Assembly (NCBI GenBank): GCA_030684935.1
Contig: JAUXXH010000022.1
Location: 1-34,871, forward strand
Length of the DNA stretch: 34,871 nucleotides
Origin: Pseudolabrys sp.
GTDB taxonomy: Bacteria; Pseudomonadota; Alphaproteobacteria; Rhizobiales; Xanthobacteraceae
Direction of reading: 5' to 3'
Position 1 is the first letter of the stretch. The number at the start of each line of letters is the position of its first letter. The notes under the pieces are model-generated. The model was not told where the DNA came from, ran no database searches, and saw only the letters and a list, made by a program, of their open reading frames with translations. The translations under genes and the position numbers were made by a program. Below, in pieces: positions 19,696-28,302 of this stretch.

Positions 19696-20793
19696 TTAAA
19701 CTCGCGCCACCTGCAGCACAACATCCGCCAGCCGCTCGGCCGCGTCGATGATGCCCACGGACTTCGCTGCCGCCGCCATTTGCCCCAGGCTCGCCGGTTC
19801 AGCGGCGAGTGAAGCAATCTCGTCAGCCACGCGTTGCGGCGTGAAGGCGCGCTGTTCGATGCGGATCGCGCCGCCCGCCTCCTCCAGCATGCCGGCATTG
19901 TGGAACTGGTCCTGGTCCAGCGCATGCGGCAACGGTACCAAAAGCGATGGCCGCCCCATCGCGGTCAGTTCGGCAACGGTCGAGGCGCCCGAGCGTGCGA
20001 TCACCAGATGCGCCGCCGCCATGCGTGCCGGCAAATCGGAAAAGAAAGGCGCGCATTCGGCTTCGACACCGAGCCGCGCATAGAGGCTGCGCACCGCGTC
20101 GATGTCTTCATCGCGCGCCTGCTGCACGACGGCCAGACGCGACCGCATCGCGGCTGTCATCTGTTCGATGGCCGCCGGCACGATCTCGGCCATCACGCGG
20201 GCGCCCTGGCTGCCGCCGAACACAAGCAAATGCAGCTTGCCCCCGACCATCGGCGTCGCATAGGGCGCCACCGCGGCGGCGATCACCGCCGGGCGGATCG
20301 GATTGCCGGTGAAGGCGATCTTGCCCTGCCAGCGCGCGTCGAGATTGCGCAGCGTCCGAAAACCGGTGGCGATGCGCGTCACGCGCGGTGCCAGAAAGCG
20401 GTTGGCGCGGCCCATGACGCTGTTCTGCTCGTGCAGCACGGTCGGCACACCGCGCAGGCTGGCCGCCAGCAGCGGCGGCACCGTCGGATAGCCGCCGAAA
20501 CCAACCACCACCGCCGGGCGGATATTGCCAATCGCCGACCACGCCTTGACGGTGCCGAGCGCCAGCGACGACAGCGTGCGCGCCAGCGCCACCGGATTGC
20601 GGCCGCGCACGGTGGCGCTCGGGATGATGTGAACGGCGCGGGCCGGAAACTTGAAGTGCGCGGCGCGTGTGTCGGTGGCGAGGTCGATGGTCATCCCCCG
20701 CCGTTCCAGCACCACCGCCAGCGCCTCGGCTGGAAACAGGTGGCCACCGGTGCCGCCGGCGCAGAGCAGGATGAGTTTGGAGTCACTCGGCAT
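19696..20793 (-). CDS. murG: Undecaprenyldiphospho-muramoylpentapeptide GlcNAc transferase MurG
   Basis: Glycosyltransferase (GT28) on the inner face of the membrane that turns lipid I into lipid II using UDP-GlcNAc. It has 365 residues from ATG 20791-20793. The N-terminal glycine loop LILLCAGGTGGHLFPAEALA, the HEQNSVMGRANRFLAPRV segment, LLVFGGSQGARVMAEIVP, and the C-terminal donor-binding region VIARSGASTVAELTAMGRPS with PHALDQDQFHNAGMLEEAGG are all present. It follows ftsW after a 146-bp gap filled by a palindromic repeat. Confidence 0.96.
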   Translation of the reverse strand: MPSDSKLILLCAGGTGGHLFPAEALAVVLERRGMTIDLATDTRAAHFKFPARAVHIIPSATVRGRNPVALARTLSSLALGTVKAWSAIGNIRPAVVVGFGGYPTVPPLLAASLRGVPTVLHEQNSVMGRANRFLAPRVTRIATGFRTLRNLDARWQGKIAFTGNPIRPAVIAAAVAPYATPMVGGKLHLLVFGGSQGARVMAEIVPAAIEQMTAAMRSRLAVVQQARDEDIDAVRSLYARLGVEAECAPFFSDLPARMAAAHLVIARSGASTVAELTAMGRPSLLVPLPHALDQDQFHNAGMLEEAGGAIRIEQRAFTPQRVADEIASLAAEPASLGQMAAAAKSVGIIDAAERLADVVLQVARV

Positions 20794-20821
20794 TTGTATG
20801 CCTCACCATAGATTGAGTCCG

Positions 20822-20935
20822 ATCCGTCATCCTGAAGGAGCGAGCGCAGCGAGCCTCGAAGGATGCCGGCCAGGCTCTCGGGCCGTCGCCCTTCGAGGCC
20901 CGGCGCAATGCGTCGGGCACCTCAGAGTGACGGAT
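20822..20935. repeat. Paired-arm palindromic repeat between ftsW and murG
   Basis: The left arm ATCCGTCATCCTGAAGGAGC... runs through GAGCCTCGAAGGATG; the right arm is its approximate reverse complement (CCTTCGAGGCCCGG... to CTCAGAGTGACGGAT). The ends pair exactly: ATCCGTCA (20822-20829) with TGACGGAT (20928-20935). This matches the widespread intergenic element of Bradyrhizobium and relatives that contains CGAGCGCAGCGAGCCTCGAA. In the ftsW-murG transcript it would form a long stem. Confidence 0.65.
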
Positions 20936-20939
20936 TAAC

Positions 20940-22088
20940 TCACGCCGGACTTCCCGCCGGGGCCAGCTCCGGCGCCAGCATTGCGGCTCTGGGCTGCTCA
21001 CGGGTCAGCGCCAGCAACATGCCCATCGCATAGGCCAGCGACAGCATCGACGAGCCGCCATAGGAGATGAACGGCAGGGTCATGCCCTTGGCCGGGATCA
21101 GATGCAGATTGACCGCCATGTTGATGGCCGACTGGGTGGCAAACAACATGGTCAGGCCGGCCGCTGCGAAGCGCGTGAACGGATCGTCATTCCCCATCGC
21201 ACGCAACAGCGAGCGGATGACAATGAAGGCGAAAAGCAGCGCCAGCACCAGGCACAGCGCGATACCGAATTCCTCCGCGGCGACCGCGAACACGAAATCG
21301 GTATGGCTCTCCGGCAGCATCCGCTTCACGGTGCCCTCGCCCGGCCCGCGTCCGAACCAGCCGCCGCGCAGAAACGACTCGTTGGCAAGGTCGAGGTTGA
21401 AGGTGTCGCCGGAGGCCGGATCGAGGAAGCGCTGAATGCGGCGCGTCACGTGCGGCACGGTGAAATAGGCGCCGAGCAAGCCGATACCGGCGACGCCCGC
21501 GATACCGAACACCCAGACCAGCCGCATGCCGGCCATGAAGAACAGCGCGCTCCAGACCAGCACGACCAGCATGGTCTGGCCGAAATCCGGCTGCACCACC
21601 AGAAGCGCCACAACCGCCAGCAGCAACGCCAGCGACAAGGTGTTCGCCGGCATATCCGGATTTTTGGCCGACTCGGCGAACAGCCAGGCGGTCAGGATGA
21701 CGAAAGCCGGCTTGAGGAATTCGGACGGCTGAATGTTGATGCCGAAAATGACCAGCCATCGCCGTGCGCCCTTGATCTCGGCGCCGAAATACGGCGTCGC
21801 CGCCACCATGATCAGGCTCACCGCGAACACCAGCAGCGCCAGCCGCCGGATCTGCCGCGGATTGAGAAACGACACCGCCAGCAGCACGGCGATGGTCGGG
21901 AAGAGAAACAGGATATGACGGTTGACGAAATAGAACGGGTCGAGCCCTAGGCGCCCGGCCACCGGCGGGCTCGCCGCCAGCGAAAGCACGACGCCGGCCA
22001 GCATCAGCGCGCCGATGGCAGCCAGCGTCAACCGGTCGACGGTCCACCACCATTCGCCGAACGGCGTGCGTTTCGCGCGCGAGATCAT
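20940..22088 (-). CDS. ftsW: Septal peptidoglycan polymerase FtsW
   Basis: SEDS-family membrane glycosyltransferase that polymerises lipid II at the septum with FtsI. It has 382 residues and about ten membrane helices, beginning with LTLAAIGALMLAGVVLSLAA. Conserved parts include GARRWLVIFGINIQPSEFLK, VQPDFGQTMLV, the extracytoplasmic loop RGGWFGRGPGEGTVKRMLPE followed by SHTDFVFAVAAEEFG, and near the C-terminus LPFISYGGSSMLSLAYAMGM. The start is ATG 22086-22088. It lies 101 bp downstream of murD. RodA is the alternative in this family; position next to murG and murD supports FtsW. Confidence 0.95.
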   Translation of the reverse strand: MISRAKRTPFGEWWWTVDRLTLAAIGALMLAGVVLSLAASPPVAGRLGLDPFYFVNRHILFLFPTIAVLLAVSFLNPRQIRRLALLVFAVSLIMVAATPYFGAEIKGARRWLVIFGINIQPSEFLKPAFVILTAWLFAESAKNPDMPANTLSLALLLAVVALLVVQPDFGQTMLVVLVWSALFFMAGMRLVWVFGIAGVAGIGLLGAYFTVPHVTRRIQRFLDPASGDTFNLDLANESFLRGGWFGRGPGEGTVKRMLPESHTDFVFAVAAEEFGIALCLVLALLFAFIVIRSLLRAMGNDDPFTRFAAAGLTMLFATQSAINMAVNLHLIPAKGMTLPFISYGGSSMLSLAYAMGMLLALTREQPRAAMLAPELAPAGSPA

Positions 22089-22189
22089 GGTCCGGAATTC
22101 CCCATGCCGCAGGAGCGGCCGGTCAATTCCTGACCTGACACGGTTGACGAAGCATTAATGGTTTCGGCGGGAATGAAAACTTCGCCCGG

Positions 22190-23590
22190 CTACGGCTGCC
22201 GATTGATGCCCGGAATCGCCCGCACCAGATCGGTAAAGGCTTTGCCGCGCACCTCGAAGTTCGGGTACTGGTCGAACGAGGCGCAGGCCGGCGACAGCAG
22301 CACCACCGGTTCCGGCGCGTCGGAGGCTGCCGCATCGCGCGCGGCCGCGTCGGTGGCGGCCGACATCACCCCGGCGATCTCGCAGGGCACCTTGCCGTCC
22401 AGCGTACGGGCGAAATCCGGCGCCGCCTCTCCAATCAGATAGGCCTTGCGGATGCGGGGGAAGAATTCGGCCAGGCTGTCGATACCGCCGGTCTTCGGCT
22501 TGCCGCCGGCGATCCAGAAAATGTCCGCAAAGCTGGCCAGCGCCTTGGCTGCGGAATCGGCATTGGTCGCCTTGGAATCATTGACGAACAGGACTTTGCC
22601 CTTGCGGCCGATCTGCTGCATGCGGTGCGCAAGACCGGGAAAGCTGACGAGGCCCTTCTGAATGTCCGCCAGATCCAGCCCGAGGGCGACGCAGGCCGCG
22701 ACCGCGGCGGCGGCATTTTGCGCATTGTGCTCCCCGCGCAGCGACCCGATGCCGGCCAGTTGCGCCACCGGATAGCTCTTGCCGGCGACCGCGCGCATGA
22801 TGCGGCTGCCGTCGGCGAAATAGCCGTCGCGCAATGGTGACACCACCGAGACCCGCACTACCGTCTTGCCGGCGCGCTCGATGCGGTCGGCGGCGGCACG
22901 CGTGTAGCGGTCGTCGACGCCGATCACCGCCGAACCGCCCGGCTCGACGCCGGCCGCCAGCAGCGTCTTGATGGCGGCGTAATTTTCCATGGTGCCGTGG
23001 CGGTCGAGATGATCTTCCGACACATTGAGGAGAATGCCGACGGTGGCATGCAGCGAGGGTGCGAGGTCGATCTGATAGGACGACACCTCGACCACATAAG
23101 GCCTTCCGGCCGCGAACGGCTCCAGCTCCAGCACCGGCACGCCGATATTGCCGCCCATCTGCACGTCGTGCCCGGCGCTTCGGAGCAGATGGGTGATCAG
23201 CGCCGTGGTGGTCGACTTGCCGTTGGTGCCGGTGATGGCGATCAGCGGGCAATTCAGCCCCGACGCCGCGCGTTCGCGGCAGAACAGCTCGATGTCGCCG
23301 ATGATCTCGACGCCTTCCCGCCGCGCACGCGCCGCGGTCCAGTGCGGCGTCGGATGCGTCAGCGGCACGCCAGGAGCCAGCACCAGCGCCGCGAGCTGCG
23401 ACCAGTCGATATCCGCGAGGTTCTGCGTGATCAGGCCGGCCGCCTGGGCGTCGGCGAGCTTCGCCTCGCTGTCGTCGTACGCGATCACCTCGGCACCACC
23501 GGCCACCAGAGCGCGCGCCGACAGCAGGCCCGAGGCGCCGAGCCCGAACACGGCAACCTTCTTCCCGGCGAAGTCATGTACAGGAATCAT
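22190..23590 (-). CDS. murD: UDP-N-acetylmuramoyl-L-alanine-D-glutamate ligase MurD
   Basis: Adds D-glutamate to UDP-MurNAc-L-Ala in the cytosol, using ATP. It has 466 residues from ATG 23588-23590 ([20 protein letters not shown]). Motifs: the N-terminal [20 protein letters not shown] loop, the ATP loop [40 protein letters not shown], and [16 protein letters not shown]. The C-terminal domain contains [19 protein letters not shown], a MurD signature. It is downstream of the small Cys-rich gene by 82 bp. Confidence 0.96.
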   Translation of the reverse strand: MIPVHDFAGKKVAVFGLGASGLLSARALVAGGAEVIAYDDSEAKLADAQAAGLITQNLADIDWSQLAALVLAPGVPLTHPTPHWTAARARREGVEIIGDIELFCRERAASGLNCPLIAITGTNGKSTTTALITHLLRSAGHDVQMGGNIGVPVLELEPFAAGRPYVVEVSSYQIDLAPSLHATVGILLNVSEDHLDRHGTMENYAAIKTLLAAGVEPGGSAVIGVDDRYTRAAADRIERAGKTVVRVSVVSPLRDGYFADGSRIMRAVAGKSYPVAQLAGIGSLRGEHNAQNAAAAVAACVALGLDLADIQKGLVSFPGLAHRMQQIGRKGKVLFVNDSKATNADSAAKALASFADIFWIAGGKPKTGGIDSLAEFFPRIRKAYLIGEAAPDFARTLDGKVPCEIAGVMSAATDAAARDAAASDAPEPVVLLSPACASFDQYPNFEVRGKAFTDLVRAIPGINRQP

Positions 23591-23672
23591 GCGCGATGCA
23601 GCGTTCTCTTTCCGACGACGCTCTTCTAGCGCACCGGCAGCCTGAAGTCCTCTCCCAAAGCAACGCGAAGCG

Positions 23673-24023
23673 TTACCTTACGCAGAACCTGGCCCCGGCT
23701 GCCCCGCGGCAGGTTTCACCCGCGCGGCACTGCTGGTTTGTCGTACATGGCGACGTGCACCGCAGCGTGTTCGTTGCTTCATTGGTGCACAGAAGGCTGC
23801 AAGCATTATTCGTGTTCGTGCAGCCGAAAAGTCTGCCCAAGGCATTGCACTCGACATATGCGCGCTGAGAATAGCGCCTGCATCGATCGGTGCCGCCGCA
23901 ATCGCTGTTGCTCGAACATGAGGATCTCGCCTGCGCGAAGGCGTCGGTCGGCACGGCCGTGACGGCCAGCGTTACCGTGAAGACCGCTGTCAGGATCAGC
24001 AGGAAAGCCGCAATTGATTTCAT
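23673..24023 (-). CDS. Secreted cysteine-rich protein of unknown function
   Basis: I do not recognise a named family. From ATG 24021-24023 the product has 116 residues: a clear signal peptide ([20 protein letters not shown], cleavage near AFA-QA at 30/31), then about 86 residues with 12 cysteines, enough for six disulfides. Two segments share one spacing: [13 protein letters not shown] and [13 protein letters not shown], both C-x5-C-x5-C, each followed by a further cysteine. This C-x5-C pattern resembles small disulfide-knotted repeats of extracellular proteins. It would act in the periplasm or outside. It sits between mraY (126 bp) and murD (82 bp) on the same strand, normally neighbouring positions in this cluster, so it is an insertion that may be read by the cluster transcript. 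Confidence 0.75.
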   Translation of the reverse strand: MKSIAAFLLILTAVFTVTLAVTAVPTDAFAQARSSCSSNSDCGGTDRCRRYSQRAYVECNALGRLFGCTNTNNACSLLCTNEATNTLRCTSPCTTNQQCRAGETCRGAAGARFCVR

Positions 24024-24149
24024 GACGCCCCCCGGTTGCCAGAACGGGGAAAATTCTGCGCCCGGCACCGGACGTTGTCAAACAGGGCGTGTATCGGCAC
24101 CGAATTCGCGCATAGGGCGCAACGGCGCGACGTGCGGCTCTGTCGCGGG

Positions 24150-25232
24150 TTAGCGCAATTTCAGGCTCGCCAGCCCGGCAAGCGCCAGCACCACGGCGAC
24201 GATCCAGAACCGGATCACGATCTGCGGCTCGGTCCAGCCCAACTGCTCGAAATGGTGGTGGATCGGCGCCATCTTGAACACGCGCTTGCCGGTCAGCTTG
24301 AACGACACCACCTGCACGATCACCGACACGGCTTCGAGCACGAACAGGCCGCCGACGATCGCCAGCACGATCTCGTGCTTGATCGCCACCGCGATGGCGC
24401 CAAGCATGCCGCCCAGCGACAGCGAGCCGGTATCGCCCATGAAGATCGACGCCGGCGGCGCGTTGAACCAGAGAAAGCCAAGGCCCGCGCCGATCACCGC
24501 GCCGCAAAGCACCGCCAGTTCGCCGGTGCCGGCGACATAGCGGATCTGCAGATAGTCGGAGAACAGCGCGTTGCCGACGAGGTACGAGATCAGAGCGAAG
24601 GTCGCCGCGGCGATCATCACCGGCACGATGGCGAGGCCGTCGAGGCCGTCGGTGAGATTGACCGCATTGCCGGCGCCGACGATGACGAAGGCGCCGAACA
24701 GCACGAAGGCATAGCCGAGGTTGATCGCCAGATCCTTGAAGAACGGAAACACCAGCGAGGTCGACACCGGCGGTCGGCCGAGGTTCGCCAGTGCCATGCA
24801 GGCAACGATCGCGACCAGCACTTCAGCCATCAGCCGGGTGCGGCCGGCAAAGCCGGCATGGGTCTGCTTGGTGACCTTGAGATAATCGTCATAAAAGCCG
24901 ATCACGCCGAAGGCGAGTGTGACGCCGAGCACGATCCAGACGTAAGGGTTGGCCGGGTTCGCCCAAAGCAGGGTCGACACCAGCATACCGGACAGGATCA
25001 TCAGCCCGCCCATGGTGGGCGTGCCCTTCTTGGTGAGATGCGACTGCGGACCGTCGGTGCGGATCGGCTGGCCCTTGCCCTGCTTCAGGCGCAACATGTC
25101 GATGATCGGGCCGCCGAACAGAAACACGAACACCAGCGCGGTAACGATGGCGCCGCCGGTGCGGAAAGTGATGTAACGGAAGACGTTGAAAAACGAGACC
25201 GTGTCGGATAATTGGGTCAGCCAATACAGCAT
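24150..25232 (-). CDS. mraY: Phospho-MurNAc-pentapeptide transferase MraY
   Basis: Integral membrane enzyme that moves phospho-MurNAc-pentapeptide onto undecaprenyl phosphate, making lipid I. It has 360 residues and ten membrane helices. Motifs: [36 protein letters not shown] (DDY motif), [39 protein letters not shown], and the HHH loop [20 protein letters not shown]. The start is ATG 25230-25232 ([20 protein letters not shown]). It follows murF by 36 bp, so the two are very likely co-transcribed. Confidence 0.97.
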   Translation of the reverse strand: MLYWLTQLSDTVSFFNVFRYITFRTGGAIVTALVFVFLFGGPIIDMLRLKQGKGQPIRTDGPQSHLTKKGTPTMGGLMILSGMLVSTLLWANPANPYVWIVLGVTLAFGVIGFYDDYLKVTKQTHAGFAGRTRLMAEVLVAIVACMALANLGRPPVSTSLVFPFFKDLAINLGYAFVLFGAFVIVGAGNAVNLTDGLDGLAIVPVMIAAATFALISYLVGNALFSDYLQIRYVAGTGELAVLCGAVIGAGLGFLWFNAPPASIFMGDTGSLSLGGMLGAIAVAIKHEIVLAIVGGLFVLEAVSVIVQVVSFKLTGKRVFKMAPIHHHFEQLGWTEPQIVIRFWIVAVVLALAGLASLKLR

Positions 25233-25268
25233 TGATCAAATCCTGCGGATCTCATTCGCGGCGCTTTA

Positions 25269-26708
25269 TCACGCGCCTGTGGTCGCCTGGTCGGGCACGG
25301 CGGAGCGGGGAAACTGCCGTTCCAGTGCCTTGACGATCGGACCCATCTTCGAGCCCAGCGAACCCTTCACCATCACCGCATCGCCGGCACGGATGGCGTC
25401 GAGCACGGCCGGTTCCAGTTCCGCCGCCGTCCCGGCATAGCCGCCCCGGCGGCCGGAGGGAAGTGCCTCCCACAGCGCCTTCATCTGCGGACCGGAGCAA
25501 TACACAAGATCGATGCCGGCGGCCTCAATGGGCTGCGCCAGCGCGCGGTGCAGCGCCGCCGCCTGATCGCCCAGTTCCAGCATGTCACCGAGGACGGCGA
25601 TGCGGCGGCCGCGTTCGCCGACCTTGGCCTGACCGAGCAAAGCCAGCGCTGCCGCCATCGACGCCGGGTTGGCGTTGTAGCTTTCGTCGATCAGCAGCGC
25701 GCTGCCGCCGGGCACTGCCAGCGACGCACGGGCGCCGCGGCCGGTGGCCGGCTTCAAGTTGTTCAGCGCCAGCGCCGCCAGCGCGAGGTCGCCGCCCGCC
25801 AGCGACACCGCCGCAAGCACGCCAAGCGAATTGAGCACCAGATGCTTGCCCGGCGCGCCGAGCTTGTAGGTGACGTCCTGGCCGAGAATGGACGCATGCA
25901 CGCAGGAACATTCCGGGTGTAGACACATCCTGGTCAGGTGCGCGTCGGCTTCGGCATGTTCGCCGAAGGTGACGATGCGGGCCACGCCGGCCGCTTTGGC
26001 GGCGGCGGCAAGCCGCGCGTACTGGCTGTTGTCGCGGTTGAGCACGGCGACACCGCCCGGCTCGAGGCCTGAAAAGATCTCGGCCTTGGCGTCGGCGATC
26101 TTTTCCAGCGACCCGAAATATTCCAGATGCACCGGCGCGACGGTGGTGACGATCGCCACATGCGGCCGCACCAGTTGCGTCAGCGGCGTTATCTCACCGG
26201 CATGGTTCATGCCGATCTCGAATACCGCATAGGCGACCGTGGCCGGGCAGCGCGCCAGCGACAGCGGCACGCCCCAGTGATTGTTGTAGGAGGCTGCCGA
26301 TGCATGCGTTTCGGCCTCGGCCGAGAACGCCAGCCGCAGCGCTTCCTTGGTGCCGGTCTTGCCGACCGAGCCGGTAACGACAATCACCTTGCCCTGCAGC
26401 CGCGCGCGTGCGGCACGGGCCAGATCGCGCAAGCCTTCCAGCACATCGTCCACCGCCAGCAGCGGCACATCGGCGGCAAAGCGGCCACGTTGTGCGCGCG
26501 CGGTCACGGCAAGGCCGCCGCCTTGCTTCAGCGCCGCCTCGACGAAATCGTGGCCGTCGCGGTTGTCGCCCTGGATGGCGAAGAAGGCTTCGCCTGCGCC
26601 GATGCTGCGGGTGTCGATGGAGATGCCCGAAACGCCGTCCGGCAACGCCCCGGAAGCGTCGGCCTTCATGGCGGCCGCCATGTCGGAAAGGGTCCACAAA
26701 GAAGTCAT
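25269..26708 (-). CDS. murF: UDP-MurNAc-tripeptide-D-Ala-D-Ala ligase MurF
   Basis: Adds the D-Ala-D-Ala dipeptide made by Ddl to the UDP-MurNAc-tripeptide, completing the cytosolic precursor. It has 479 residues from ATG 26706-26708 (MTSLWTLSDMAAAMKADASG). Motifs: IDTRSIGAGEAFFAIQGDNR (N-terminal UDP site), the ATP loop VIVVTGSVGKTGTKEALRLA, YNNHWGVPLSLARCPATVAY, EIGMNHAGEI, and LLIDESYNANPASMAAAL. It is separated from murE by 151 bp holding a very stable hairpin. Confidence 0.96.
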   Translation of the reverse strand: MTSLWTLSDMAAAMKADASGALPDGVSGISIDTRSIGAGEAFFAIQGDNRDGHDFVEAALKQGGGLAVTARAQRGRFAADVPLLAVDDVLEGLRDLARAARARLQGKVIVVTGSVGKTGTKEALRLAFSAEAETHASAASYNNHWGVPLSLARCPATVAYAVFEIGMNHAGEITPLTQLVRPHVAIVTTVAPVHLEYFGSLEKIADAKAEIFSGLEPGGVAVLNRDNSQYARLAAAAKAAGVARIVTFGEHAEADAHLTRMCLHPECSCVHASILGQDVTYKLGAPGKHLVLNSLGVLAAVSLAGGDLALAALALNNLKPATGRGARASLAVPGGSALLIDESYNANPASMAAALALLGQAKVGERGRRIAVLGDMLELGDQAAALHRALAQPIEAAGIDLVYCSGPQMKALWEALPSGRRGGYAGTAAELEPAVLDAIRAGDAVMVKGSLGSKMGPIVKALERQFPRSAVPDQATTGA

Positions 26709-26717
26709 TGGCGGCCT

Positions 26718-26850
26718 CGTGTCCCGGGCGCGGCGCAGCGCGCAGCGGTGCGCCGCAGAACCGGGACCTTCAAACAGTGAAAATCCGAAACGGTCCCGGG
26801 TCTGCAGCGCAGCACGAAGACGTGCTGCGCTGCGCCCGGGCCACGAAAGT
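26718..26850. repeat. Palindromic repeat cluster between murE and murF
   Basis: The left part has GTCCCGG (26721-26727) facing CCGGGAC (26761-26767). The right part has a perfect 13-bp hairpin, GCAGCGCAGCACG-AAGA-CGTGCTGCGCTGC (26804-26833), extended by flanking CCCGGG on both sides. It resembles intergenic repeat elements of this bacterial group. No U-run follows on the minus strand, so it is not an evident terminator, but it could slow ribosomes or nucleases or protect RNA ends. Confidence 0.6.
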
Positions 26851-26859
26851 CATGCCTGC

Positions 26860-28302
26860 TCATGCCGCCGCTCCCTTCAGCGCCGCGGCTACCGCGTCGT
26901 GATCCGAAAACGGAATGACTTTGTCGCCGACGATCTGCCCCGTCTCATGGCCCTTGCCCGCGATGAGCAGCACGTCGCCCTCCTTTAGCGCGGCAATGCC
27001 GGCGCGGATCGCCTCGTTGCGGTCGCCGATCTCGATGGCGCCGGGTGCCGCCGCCAGAATAGCGGCACGGATCGCGGCCGCGTTCTCGCTGCGCGGATTG
27101 TCGTCGGTGACGATGACGCGGTCGGCATTCTCCTGGGCAATGCGGCCCATGATCGGGCGCTTGCCCTGGTCGCGGTCGCCGCCGCAGCCGAACACGACGA
27201 TGAGTTGGCCCTTGGCATAAGGCCGCAGCGCGGCCAGCGCTTTCGCCAGCGCGTCGGGCTTGTGCGCGTAGTCGATGAAGATCGGCGCGCCGTTGTGCGT
27301 GCTGGCCAGTTCCAGACGGCCCTTGGCGCCGGTCAATGTCTCCAGCGCCGGGAACACCTTCTCGGGATCGGAGCCGGTGGCAATGGCCAACCCGGCCGCG
27401 ACCGCTGCGTTCTGTACCTGGAAGCCGCCGACCAGCGGCAGCTTGATGGTATACCGGCGGCCGGCATAGGCCAATTCGACGACTTGCGCGAAGCCCTCGA
27501 TGGTGCCGCCGACCAGCCGGATGCCATCGCCCTTCTCGCCGACGGTGATGATCTTCAGGCCGCGCTTTTCCGCCGCCGCCACCACCTGCCCGGCGTAGCA
27601 GTCGTCGACATCGATGACCGCCGTGCCGTCGGCTGCGATCAACTCGTCGAACAGACGCCGCTTGGCGGCGAGGTAATTCTCGATGGTCGGATGATAGTCG
27701 AGATGATCGCGCGACAGATTGGTGAAGGCGCCGGCGGCGATGCGGACGCCATCGAGCCGGCGCTGGTCGAGCCCGTGCGAGGAGGCTTCCAGCGCCAAAT
27801 GGGTCACGCCCTCGCCCGCCAGTTCATCGAGCGTGCGGTGCAGGTCGACCGGATCGGGGGTGGTCAGCGAGCCGTAGGTTTCGCCCTTGGGCGACACCAC
27901 GCCGACGGTGCCGATGCTGGCCGCAGGCAGACCGAGCGATTCCCAGATCTGGCGCGTAAACGCAGCCACCGATGTCTTGCCGCTGGTGCCGGTGACGGCG
28001 GCGATGACCTTGGGCTGGCGCGGATAGAAACCGGCCGCGGCAATAGCCAGCGCGCGGCGCGCATTCTTCACCTGAACGAAAGCGACAGTGTCCGGCAGAC
28101 CGTCTGGCTTCAGTTCGGCGGCGACCGCGACGGCGCCGGCCTTGACCGCCAGCGCTGCAAACGTTGCGCCGTCGGCCCTGGCCCCGGCGATGGCGACGAA
28201 CAGAAAGCCCGGTTTGACCTTGCGGCTGTCGGCAGCAACGCCGGTGATCTCGAGCGAACCCAGGCTCGCTCCCGCGTCGGACAGGAGAGCGGCGAGCTTC
28301 AC
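26860..28302 (-). CDS. murE: UDP-MurNAc-L-Ala-D-Glu-meso-diaminopimelate ligase MurE
   Basis: Adds the third stem-peptide residue. The motif DDNPRSEN contains DNPR, which in MurE marks specificity for meso-diaminopimelate rather than lysine, as expected in a Gram-negative. It has 480 residues from GTG 28300-28302, whose GTGA overlaps the ftsI stop by 4 bp. Other motifs: ADSRKVKPGFLFVAIAGARA, the ATP loop IAAVTGTSGKTSVAAFTRQI, LEASSHGLDQRRLDGV, NLSRDHLDYHPTIENYLAAK, and IFIDYAHKPDALAKALAALR. The C-terminus has LIAGKGHETGQIVGDKVIPF. Confidence 0.97.
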   Translation of the reverse strand: MKLAALLSDAGASLGSLEITGVAADSRKVKPGFLFVAIAGARADGATFAALAVKAGAVAVAAELKPDGLPDTVAFVQVKNARRALAIAAAGFYPRQPKVIAAVTGTSGKTSVAAFTRQIWESLGLPAASIGTVGVVSPKGETYGSLTTPDPVDLHRTLDELAGEGVTHLALEASSHGLDQRRLDGVRIAAGAFTNLSRDHLDYHPTIENYLAAKRRLFDELIAADGTAVIDVDDCYAGQVVAAAEKRGLKIITVGEKGDGIRLVGGTIEGFAQVVELAYAGRRYTIKLPLVGGFQVQNAAVAAGLAIATGSDPEKVFPALETLTGAKGRLELASTHNGAPIFIDYAHKPDALAKALAALRPYAKGQLIVVFGCGGDRDQGKRPIMGRIAQENADRVIVTDDNPRSENAAAIRAAILAAAPGAIEIGDRNEAIRAGIAALKEGDVLLIAGKGHETGQIVGDKVIPFSDHDAVAAALKGAAA

